Source: an uncultured Brevibacillus sp.
GTDB lineage: Bacteria > Bacillota > Bacilli > Brevibacillales > Brevibacillaceae
Assembly: GCA_946402065.1 (NCBI GenBank)
Contig: CAMIVR010000034.1
Location: 1-40,005, forward strand
Length of the DNA stretch: 40,005 nucleotides
Direction of reading: 5' to 3'
Shown: one piece after another, positions 24,959 through 32,460 of the stretch
Numbering within the stretch: position 1 is the first letter of the stretch
Layout: each line of letters starts with the position of its first letter
Notes under the pieces: generated by a model
Database searches by the model: none
Seen by the model: only the letters and a program-made list of their open reading frames with translations
Told to the model about the DNA's origin: nothing
Program-made: the position numbers and the translations under genes

Positions 24959-25627
24959 ATGCTGGCAGAATCTGAACAATTAAAGCTAAATGAGCTACGC
25001 CAAAAAAATATCTTCGTTTTCAAAGCTTTGCTGATTAGTGGAATATTAGATGCTATGTTCATATTTACCCTGCATTTGCCAATGAATTATATCGCTATCC
25101 TTTTGATTCTGGTATTTGGTTTACTTGGTATTTTCAGTTATGGACTATTTTTACGCCATCGCTTGCTTCCTTATCTCCCATATATCACGATCTTCATCAT
25201 CGGACTTATGATGATGGTCAGTATTATTGGCAGACCCAACCTGACGAACACCTTTGTAGTTTACTTTTTGGCGGCGTTTGCATGTATTTACATGGATCGG
25301 CGAGTGATTTTTGCTTCTATCGCAACAGGAAGCGATAAAACGGTTGGGGTAACAAATGAAACAGGAGCTGCGTTTGAGCGAATTTCATCATCCGTTAACG
25401 AATTATTGCGTTTTGCCGAAGAACAACATCACTTTATGTCCGACATCGGAACCTCAGCGAAAACCATTGAGCAGTCTACGGGATTGTTGTCATCGGTGAG
25501 TGAACAGTCCCAAGCGACGATAGAAGAGCTTTCTGCCACTGTTGAGACGTAGCTCACGAAGAACAGTTTGGCAGTTGAACAATTGAATTCAACCGACCAA
25601 GCAATTAAAAAACTGATTATCCGGTAA
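24959..25627 (+). pseudogene. Methyl-accepting chemotaxis protein, internally deleted and with a nonsense codon
   Basis: The start ATG 24959 follows GGAGGAG. The N-terminal part has four to five hydrophobic segments (about residues 24-118). At about residue 120 it jumps straight into the end of a chemoreceptor signalling domain (VTNETGAAFERISSSVNELL, SVSEQSQATIEELSATVET). HAMP, the first half of the hairpin and the conserved tip that binds CheW/CheA are gone. The frame stops at TAG 25550, but the sequence after it continues in frame as a normal receptor tail (LTKNSLAVEQLN) to TAA 25625, so a CAG to TAG mutation is likely. It once would have been a membrane chemoreceptor controlled with the ketone operon. 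Confidence 0.7.
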
Positions 25628-25669
25628 GCGGGACCTCTGTGGTGACAACACCTGGGACAAGTATTTCTC

Positions 25670-25698
25670 TTGTCTGGGGGAACAGGGTAATGTACCAT
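25670..25698 (+). promoter_or_regulatory. Possible sigma-A promoter of the sigma-54 activator gene
   Basis: TTGTCT (25670-25675) and TACCAT (25693-25698) are 17 bases apart, 66 bases before the start. The match is moderate. Confidence 0.35.
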
Positions 25699-25764
25699 AA
25701 AAGAAAGTGCTTCGCGCAGCCACGTTTTCTAATCATTTTTCTTATTGAACGGGAGGAAAATGAA

Positions 25765-27771
25765 GTGAGAGACAGTCTTTGGGCAGTTCAAAAGTTTGAT
25801 GAGTTTTTTAGCGTCGAGAGAAAGCTTGAACAGGAGTGGGAATTTTACCATTCAAAAGGGAATATTCCTGAGAAAAAACGGACAGAAATTATCTCATCAT
25901 GGGAACGATGTAAAAGCAAAGGATTAAGCCCTCTCAAAAGCCAATCACCCGTTCTATTTCATGATACCTCTTTACAGCAATTAAGAGAGAATAACGATTT
26001 CCTTCTGAAAGTAGCAATCCCCCATCTGGATAATATTTTTCAGGTTTGTTCTGATGTAGCCTGGTATATTGTTGATAAAGAAGGAATTATGCTGGATGCT
26101 AGAGCAAATAGTAAGCATTGGAGAATCATGGAGACGTTTCAGGTTATTCCTGGTACGGACTGCAGTGAAAATGCTTCAGGAACCTGTGCCGTTGGTCTGT
26201 CATTGAAAACGGGAAAGCCGATACAGGTCTTCTCGGCAGAACATTATTTCCAGGTGTTTCATCCTTATGTCGATTCTGCTGCCCCGATTCGTGATCCAAT
26301 CAGCAATCAGATTATTGGTGCTTTGCAAGTCGTCACTGAAAAGAATGTGATTCGGGGACATGACCTGTATTTGATCATCAATCAGGTTAAACAAATCGAG
26401 CGCGCCATTGGTCCCAGGATTATGGAGCATAACCTGGCTAGCCTGGAATCCATGTTTCAAATGATTCAAGAACCGTTTCTCATCTTTGACCGCAGTGGAA
26501 TCATTACCCGACATAATGCTGCTGCTCAATATTATTTGAACGTAAACACTGGAAAGCCGCTTTCCCTGTTCGTGGAACTTCCTAACAACCAAAAAGAATG
26601 GGAAGAACTCTTTGAGAGAGGGTTCCAGAGTGTTGCTTACGGAAGAAACCGAAATGAATGGAAGGTGCATACTCAACCTTATCAAATAGATGACAGGGTT
26701 TTCGGGGGTATCGCTTTATTTCAAAAGATAAGTTTCTCTATGAGCCCTTCTTCCAGCAAGAACAAAACCAGAACAGTATATCAGTTTCAGGATATTCTCA
26801 CCGAAGATTCTGCGATGCAGAGAGTTATCCAGTTGGCGAAGAAAGCTGCATTCAGTGAAAAGCCGGTGCTGATTACCGGAGAAACGGGAACGGGAAAAGA
26901 GATGTTGGCACAATCCATTCATTCCTTTGGGTCACGACAGACAGGTCCGTTCATCGCCATAAATTGTGGCGCAATTCCGAAAGATTTGGCGGCGAGTGAA
27001 CTGTTTGGCTATGAGGGTGGAGCGTTTACAGGCGCCAAGTCTAAAGGGAGTAAGGGGAAATTCCTGTCTGCTGACCAAGGCACAATTTTTCTGGATGAGA
27101 TTGGCGATCTTCCTCTCGAGGTACAGGTATACCTGCTTCGGGTGCTGGAAGAACGTATGGTTGTACCGATTGGAGGCTCGCATCCCGTTCCGATCAACGT
27201 CAGAGTCATTGCCGCAACACACAAAGACCTGAAAGAGGAAGTGAAAAAGGGGACTTTTCGTGAAGACCTGTATCATCGGTTGAACGTGATTTTCTTATCT
27301 GTTCCTCCTTTACGAGAAAGGCAAAAGGATATCAACCTTTTGATCGATTACTTCCTGACACATCTTCATGAGGGAACGTCAAAACCGGAAATGGACACAT
27401 CGGTACGGGAGCTGTTGATCTCGTACCCTTGGCCAGGCAATATTCGTCAATTGAAGAATGTGATAGAGAGAGCCATGTTTCATTCCGAACAGAATCGAAT
27501 AACCATTGATGATTTGCCATATGACCTGTTCGAATCGGTAATAGAAAAAGCAACAAGGAAGGAAATAACGGGAAGAAACAATGATAAAGCGCTACACAAT
27601 GGGAACCTGCTCAACCGAAAAAAGAAAAAGCTCACCAGAGAGACGATGATAGAAGCATTAAATCAAACAGAGGGCAACATTTCCAAGGCGGCTAGCTTGG
27701 TAGGTGTGTCACGTATGACAATCTATCGGAAGCTGCAAGAGTACCAGATTCCACTTGACTGTAACATGTAA
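25765..27771 (+). CDS. Sigma-54-dependent transcriptional activator, AcoR/AcxR type
   Basis: This 668-aa enhancer-binding protein activates RpoN promoters by ATP hydrolysis. An N-terminal GAF-like sensor covers about 60-240 (ASGTCAVGLSLKTGKPIQVF, SAAPIRDP), a PAS-like stretch about 235-330, then the AAA+ domain: Walker A GETGTGKE (372-379), the sigma-54 contact loop GAFTGA (419-424), Walker B TIFLDEIGDL, and RVIAATHKDL. A Fis-type helix-turn-helix ends the protein (637-657, GNISKAASLVGVSRMTIYRKL). GTG 25765 follows GGGAGG by eight bases; the frame from 25639 is not supported. It sits directly upstream of the carboxylase operon and its -24/-12 promoter, so it most likely senses the ketone or alcohol substrate. 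Confidence 0.92.
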   Translation: MRDSLWAVQKFDEFFSVERKLEQEWEFYHSKGNIPEKKRTEIISSWERCKSKGLSPLKSQSPVLFHDTSLQQLRENNDFLLKVAIPHLDNIFQVCSDVAWYIVDKEGIMLDARANSKHWRIMETFQVIPGTDCSENASGTCAVGLSLKTGKPIQVFSAEHYFQVFHPYVDSAAPIRDPISNQIIGALQVVTEKNVIRGHDLYLIINQVKQIERAIGPRIMEHNLASLESMFQMIQEPFLIFDRSGIITRHNAAAQYYLNVNTGKPLSLFVELPNNQKEWEELFERGFQSVAYGRNRNEWKVHTQPYQIDDRVFGGIALFQKISFSMSPSSSKNKTRTVYQFQDILTEDSAMQRVIQLAKKAAFSEKPVLITGETGTGKEMLAQSIHSFGSRQTGPFIAINCGAIPKDLAASELFGYEGGAFTGAKSKGSKGKFLSADQGTIFLDEIGDLPLEVQVYLLRVLEERMVVPIGGSHPVPINVRVIAATHKDLKEEVKKGTFREDLYHRLNVIFLSVPPLRERQKDINLLIDYFLTHLHEGTSKPEMDTSVRELLISYPWPGNIRQLKNVIERAMFHSEQNRITIDDLPYDLFESVIEKATRKEITGRNNDKALHNGNLLNRKKKKLTRETMIEALNQTEGNISKAASLVGVSRMTIYRKLQEYQIPLDCNM

Positions 27772-27805
27772 CATACTGTCACACCAACATGAAACAAGTG
27801 TCACA
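27760..27805. promoter_or_regulatory. Array of five TGTNACA-type heptads, candidate enhancer (array B)
   Basis: TGTAACA (27760), TGTAACA (27767), TGTCACA (27777), TGAAACA (27790) and TGTCACA (27799). The first unit overlaps the end of the activator gene. The array lies about 110-155 bases upstream of the -24 element, as expected for an enhancer. It shares the heptad and the AG-spaced pair (units 4 and 5) with array A (units 2 and 3). Confidence 0.65.
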
Positions 27806-27851
27806 TACAGGTTTTTCCGGTACAGACGGATTTCAACAGTGCAGGCTCTTA

Positions 27852-27894
27852 AACGAGCAGAAACGGCTTTACATGCCGCTTCTGCTCGTTTTTT
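27852..27894 (+). terminator. Terminator of the activator gene, between enhancer and promoter
   Basis: AACGAGCAGAA and CGGC (27852-27867) pair with GCCG and TTCTGCTCGTT (27875-27890), followed by T residues. It separates the activator transcript from the sigma-54 operon. Confidence 0.85.
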
Positions 27895-27912
27895 GTTGAA
27901 TGGTACGACCAT

Positions 27913-27928
27913 TGGCACAGTTCATGCT
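27913..27928 (+). promoter_or_regulatory. -24/-12 sigma-54 promoter of the ketone carboxylase operon
   Basis: TGGCAC (27913-27918), five bases, then ATGCT (27924-27928). GG and GC are spaced exactly as in the consensus TGGCACR-N4-TTGCW. Transcription would start near 27939, about 60 bases before the first start codon. Confidence 0.8.
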
Positions 27929-27999
27929 CATTTTCATTTGGCAGAGTGTGCACATTCTATCTGCTTTATATGAAAAACCTTACAGGAAGGAGATTGGAT

Positions 28000-29943
28000 A
28001 TGGGAGTAATGATAACGATCGATAACGGGGGCACATTCACAGATGTTTGCCTCATGGATAAGGAACAAGTGGTTATTACCAAGACACTTACTACCCCATT
28101 TGACTTAACCAAATGTTTTATCGATGTTTTGAGAGCGGTTTCAACGAAAAGGTATGGTCAGGAGAACCTGCAAAAGCTTCTTTCAGAGGCAGACTCTATT
28201 CGTTATTCTACCACTGCCGGAACGAACGCCATCGTCCAGAAAAAAGGTCCGCGACTGGGATTGATACTGGCAAAAGGGAAAAATCCATCCATCCTGCAAG
28301 AGACGGATGATGAGAGAAGCATGTTCTCTGCAATGGTTCACGACAGAGTGGCTACCGTGGATCCTGAAGAGTCGGTCGAAGAGTTGGAGGCAAGTGTGGT
28401 AAGAGTTGTCAATCAGTTATTGGCCTCTGGAACAAACCGTTTGGTTGTGAGTTTAAGCGGACAGGATTTGATCGAAAAGGAAAATGTGATTAGAAAAATC
28501 ATGCTTCAAAAATATCCGCGTCACTTGTTGGGTGCTGTTCCAGTCCTTTTCTCCCATGAGCTCACCGAGGACCACGATGACAAAAAACGAACATGGAGCG
28601 CGCTGATTAATTCATTCTTGCACCCTGGTATGGAACGGTTTCTCTACAATGCGGAAAATGTGTTGAGATCATCCCGGGTAAAAAATCCATTGCTTATTTT
28701 TCATAATGACGGAAATTCGGCAAGGGTGGCAAAAACAACAGCGATTAAAACCTACGGGTCAGGACCGCGCGGCGGAATGGAAGGAACCAAAGCACTTGCC
28801 CAGCATTACAAGCTTCCCGCCCTTTTAACACTTGATGTAGGAGGAACCACTTCAGATATTGGTCTTATACGCAACGAGAAAATCAGCGAAAATCTATACG
28901 GTGAAATTGAAGGAATACCCACTTCTTTTCGCTTGAGTGATGTCATCAGTGTGGGTGCAGGAGGAAGCTCCATATTGAAGGTGAATGCGGAACAGATACA
29001 GGTTGGTCCCGAAAGTGTTGGAGCAGCCCCGGGTCCTGCTTGCTTCGGACGGGGTGGACAGGAACCAACAATCACAGATGCTAATCTGTTAATGGGCATT
29101 CTGGATGCCAGCTCTTATTTTGGCGGAAATATGGTACTTGATGAGAGCAGAGCAAGGGCAGCCATTGAAGAAAAAATTGCCAAGCCGTTAGGAGTAAAAA
29201 TGGAAGCAGCCTTGCTTGCGATGGAGAAGGCTTATGAGAATAAGATTGCTGAGGGTTTGGCGCATTATTACGAGCGTTCTGAACCAGTTACATTGCTTGC
29301 ATTTGGCGGAGCGGGTCCAATGAATGCTTGCGGGGCTGCGGAAGCCGCAGGAATAGACTCCATCATTGTTCCGCGAATGGCTGCTGTGTTTAGTGCTTTT
29401 GGAATCAGTTTCAGTGATATTGCACACGAATATCAAGCCAGCCTGCACGATTGGACAGAAGGAACGCTGCAAGCAAAAATCAGTGAGCTTCAAATGAGGG
29501 CAGAACGGGATATGTATGCGGAGGGATATGCGCTCTCCGAATGCCATACCGATATTCAGGTATTACTGGTAAAAGGATCGGAAGCAAGAGCGATTGGGGT
29601 AGATGAGGTTCCAGGTTATGTGGAAGAGCTGAATGATGCAGACGATGTTCAGCTTCATCTCAGAATCGTCAAGCCGATTTCTCATTTTGCTTTTCAGTCA
29701 AAACATCAGACGAAGCAACAACCCCCAACTCCGGAACGTTATCAACGGATGCTGCAAAAAGATGGGAAATGGGCTCAGATTCCTGTTTATGATTTCGGAA
29801 AAATGACAAATGGCGTTTTTGGTGAAGGACCAGCATTGATTGAAGACCCGTTATTTACATGCAGGATTCTGAAGGGGTGGACATTCCAGGTGAACGAAAA
29901 TCTGGATATTTTTATCAAAGACGAAAGGAGAAAAGCAGAATGA
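28000..29943 (+). CDS. HyuA-like ATPase subunit of an acetophenone/acetone carboxylase-type enzyme (first copy)
   Basis: This 647-aa (about 70 kDa) hydantoinase A/oxoprolinase-family protein would use ATP to activate bicarbonate or the ketone enolate for biotin-free carboxylation. The ASKHA fold is clear: phosphate 1 at residues 5-13 (IDNGGTFTD), phosphate 2 LDVGGTTSDIGLI, adenosine loop FGGAGPMNACG. Phosphate 1 has Asn where the paralogue at 30293 has Ile. AGGAAGGAG precedes ATG 28000; the frame from 27946 would start at the transcript edge. It is the first gene of five that match ApcA-E in type and size. Being shorter than the second HyuA copy fits the alpha/alpha' arrangement known for Apc. 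Confidence 0.85.
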   Translation: MGVMITIDNGGTFTDVCLMDKEQVVITKTLTTPFDLTKCFIDVLRAVSTKRYGQENLQKLLSEADSIRYSTTAGTNAIVQKKGPRLGLILAKGKNPSILQETDDERSMFSAMVHDRVATVDPEESVEELEASVVRVVNQLLASGTNRLVVSLSGQDLIEKENVIRKIMLQKYPRHLLGAVPVLFSHELTEDHDDKKRTWSALINSFLHPGMERFLYNAENVLRSSRVKNPLLIFHNDGNSARVAKTTAIKTYGSGPRGGMEGTKALAQHYKLPALLTLDVGGTTSDIGLIRNEKISENLYGEIEGIPTSFRLSDVISVGAGGSSILKVNAEQIQVGPESVGAAPGPACFGRGGQEPTITDANLLMGILDASSYFGGNMVLDESRARAAIEEKIAKPLGVKMEAALLAMEKAYENKIAEGLAHYYERSEPVTLLAFGGAGPMNACGAAEAAGIDSIIVPRMAAVFSAFGISFSDIAHEYQASLHDWTEGTLQAKISELQMRAERDMYAEGYALSECHTDIQVLLVKGSEARAIGVDEVPGYVEELNDADDVQLHLRIVKPISHFAFQSKHQTKQQPPTPERYQRMLQKDGKWAQIPVYDFGKMTNGVFGEGPALIEDPLFTCRILKGWTFQVNENLDIFIKDERRKAE

Positions 29944-30296
29944 AAGTAAAAATGACCGAGTATTTGGAGATTGACCTTCTGAAAGAACAATGGTGTTGCC
30001 GGGTCTGCAATCACGAAATCCACTCTGCCCGTGAAAATTACAAAGAAGGTCTCCTGGTGTATGTCAGAGACCCTCGAGAGATTCATCGTCCGATCTTAGA
30101 CCCGGAGCGTTATGAGTTTACGTTCGCTCCTGATCCGAATTGGGTTCAGATCATCGAGTATTATTGTCCACAATGCGCCACAATGATGGAAGTGGAATAT
30201 CTCCCGCCTGGCCATCCTCCGAAATATGATATGCAATTTGATATTGATGCCATGAAGGCGAGAAAAATAGGCTCTGGGAAGGAGGCAACAAAGTGA
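29940..30296 (+). CDS. Small zinc-ribbon subunit of the ketone carboxylase (ApcB/AcxC-like)
   Basis: This 118-aa (about 14 kDa) protein has two CxxC pairs, Cys20/Cys23 (CRVC) and Cys76/Cys79 (CPQC), which would bind one zinc. The DPREIHRPILDPERYEF block between them is characteristic of acetone/acetophenone carboxylase gamma subunits. Its ATG overlaps the stop of the previous gene (ATGA), and its stop overlaps the GTG of the next (GTGA), so the three are translationally coupled. The size matches the 15-kDa ApcB and is shorter than the usual 160-170-residue acetone carboxylase gamma. Confidence 0.85.
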   Translation: MKVKMTEYLEIDLLKEQWCCRVCNHEIHSARENYKEGLLVYVRDPREIHRPILDPERYEFTFAPDPNWVQIIEYYCPQCATMMEVEYLPPGHPPKYDMQFDIDAMKARKIGSGKEATK

Positions 30297-32443
30297 GACG
30301 AATCAGTGTAGACATCGGCGGTACATTTACGGACTGCTTTTTGGTTTGGGATGAGCACTATCTTGAAACAAAGGCGTTAACTACACACCATAACCTTGCT
30401 TTAGGATTTATGGACGCATTGAAGCAGGGATGCCAGACACTTGATCTGGATATTCGCAGCGTTTTGTCACAGGTGGATTCGGTTCGATATGCGACGACAC
30501 TTGGAACCAATACGTTGATTGAGCGTAAAGGTCCCAGAGTCGGACTGTTGACTTCTGCCGGCTATGAATCATCCGTTCCGATAAGCCGAGGGCGGGGATA
30601 TGGCGATGGGTTATCCCCTCTTGAACAGCATGATTTGGCTTCCGCCCATCGGCCAGAGCCTTTAGTTCCGATGAGCATGATTGTCGGAGTAAAAGAGAGG
30701 ATCGATTACAAGGGCAGCATTGTTCTTCCATTAAACGAAGAGGATGTTCGAAAGCAGATCAGGGTTCTCGTCGATCGTGGAGCACAGGCAATTGTTGTCG
30801 CCCTGATGAACTCCGTTGTGAATCCGGTACATGAGAGAAGGATTGAAGAAATCATCCTGGATGAGTACCCCGCGCATATGCTGGGAGCCATACCGGTCAT
30901 TCTGTCTCATCAGGTGGTAGGCCGTAAAGGAGAGTATGTCAGAGCCACTTCGTCCATCCTTGATGCCTATTTACACGGTCAAATGTATCATGCGCTAAGT
31001 TCTCTGGAAATGACTTTGCGTGAATACGGCTACCAGAAACCGATGCTGGTGGTTCACAATACAGGCGGAATGGCACAGCTGAATTCGACTCACGCCCTTC
31101 AAACCATCCATTCCGGACCTACCTCGGGAATCGATGCTGCGGAACATCTGGCAAAAGAGTTTGATACGGGCAAGCTGATTTGTATGGATATTGGCGGAAC
31201 GAGCTGTGATATTGGTCTGGTTGTAGGGGAAGGAATTCGCTTTTACGATTTTAGCCCGGTGATCGATCGCTGGCTGGTGAGTACTCCCATGCTTCATTTG
31301 AACATTATCGGTGCTGGCGGCGGCTCCATTGCCAGATATGATTCCATTTTTCATACGATTGAGGTTGGACCAACCAGCGCAGGTTCTGATCCTGGACCTG
31401 CTTGCTACGACAGAGGCGGCATGGAGCCTACTGTCACCGATGCGGACCTCATTTTGGGTTATCTTGATCCAGAGCATTATGCGGGTGGAACAATCAAACT
31501 GAATAAAAAACGAGCAGAATTTGCTGTTCGTGAACAAATTTGTGATGAGACCGATTTGACGTTGACAGAAGCTGCCAGACAAATCAAAAAGAAAGTAGAC
31601 ACCAATATGGCTCATGCCATCGGACAGGAAATGGGCATCAAGGGATATGATCCGAAAGACTTTACATTGCTAGCCTATGGTGGAAACGGAGCACTTCACT
31701 GCTGTGGAATTGCCAATGAATTAAATATTGACCGAATTTTCGTACCGCCATTTAGTCCGATCTTTTCGGCATTAGGCGCAGGGATTATGAATCAGCTTCA
31801 CATCCATGAACGGAACGTGTTTCTCAATATTTACGATCCCAATACGCGCACGCTGTTCCAGCAATACGATCTGTTCAACTCCATTGTGGAAGAACTGGAG
31901 CGAGCTGGTAAAGAAGATTTGATCAGGCAGGGAATGAAGCAGGAGGATATTTGCTTTCGTCTGGAATTGGATATGCGTTATGGGAATCAGGTTGCAGAGA
32001 CGTCAGTTATTAGTACCACTACACGTTTACATCACTTGGAGGATGTGTTCCAGCTTATTGAAACATTCAGTAAAAATTACGAGGAGCGGTTTGGTCAGGG
32101 AAGTCAATCCCCTGAGGCTGGAATCCGCATCAATACGATTCGGGTGATTGCTTATGTCGAGTTGGAGACTGTTCCTTTCCATAATCAGCAAAATAGCAAG
32201 GGTGGAGACGCCATACCGTTTGCTCATCGTACCTGTTATTTTGTCGGCATGGAAAATCCGATCGTAACCCCGGTATATGATGCGGACAAAATGGAATCAG
32301 GGACATGCTTGCAAGGACCGGCAATTATCGAATCACCCAGAACCAGCTATCTGGTAGAACCCGGTTGGCAAATAATCATGGGTGAACAAAGGTCGGCCTG
32401 GATAACCCGTGTAAAGAAGGAACAAAACACAAATCATGGATAA
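30293..32443 (+). CDS. HyuA-like ATPase subunit of the ketone carboxylase (second copy)
   Basis: This 716-aa protein belongs to the same family as the gene at 28000. Phosphate 1 is VDIGGTFTDCFLV, phosphate 2 MDIGGTSCDIGLV, and the adenosine loop YGGNGALHCCG. All are closer to the canonical HyuA form than those of the first copy. GTG 30293 overlaps the preceding stop. Acetone carboxylase has only one HyuA-type subunit, whereas acetophenone carboxylase has two different ones. A second HyuA in the same operon is therefore a main reason to assign the enzyme to the Apc type. Confidence 0.88.
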   Translation: MRRISVDIGGTFTDCFLVWDEHYLETKALTTHHNLALGFMDALKQGCQTLDLDIRSVLSQVDSVRYATTLGTNTLIERKGPRVGLLTSAGYESSVPISRGRGYGDGLSPLEQHDLASAHRPEPLVPMSMIVGVKERIDYKGSIVLPLNEEDVRKQIRVLVDRGAQAIVVALMNSVVNPVHERRIEEIILDEYPAHMLGAIPVILSHQVVGRKGEYVRATSSILDAYLHGQMYHALSSLEMTLREYGYQKPMLVVHNTGGMAQLNSTHALQTIHSGPTSGIDAAEHLAKEFDTGKLICMDIGGTSCDIGLVVGEGIRFYDFSPVIDRWLVSTPMLHLNIIGAGGGSIARYDSIFHTIEVGPTSAGSDPGPACYDRGGMEPTVTDADLILGYLDPEHYAGGTIKLNKKRAEFAVREQICDETDLTLTEAARQIKKKVDTNMAHAIGQEMGIKGYDPKDFTLLAYGGNGALHCCGIANELNIDRIFVPPFSPIFSALGAGIMNQLHIHERNVFLNIYDPNTRTLFQQYDLFNSIVEELERAGKEDLIRQGMKQEDICFRLELDMRYGNQVAETSVISTTTRLHHLEDVFQLIETFSKNYEERFGQGSQSPEAGIRINTIRVIAYVELETVPFHNQQNSKGGDAIPFAHRTCYFVGMENPIVTPVYDADKMESGTCLQGPAIIESPRTSYLVEPGWQIIMGEQRSAWITRVKKEQNTNHG

Positions 32444-32460
32444 AAAAGGAGTGAGGATGG

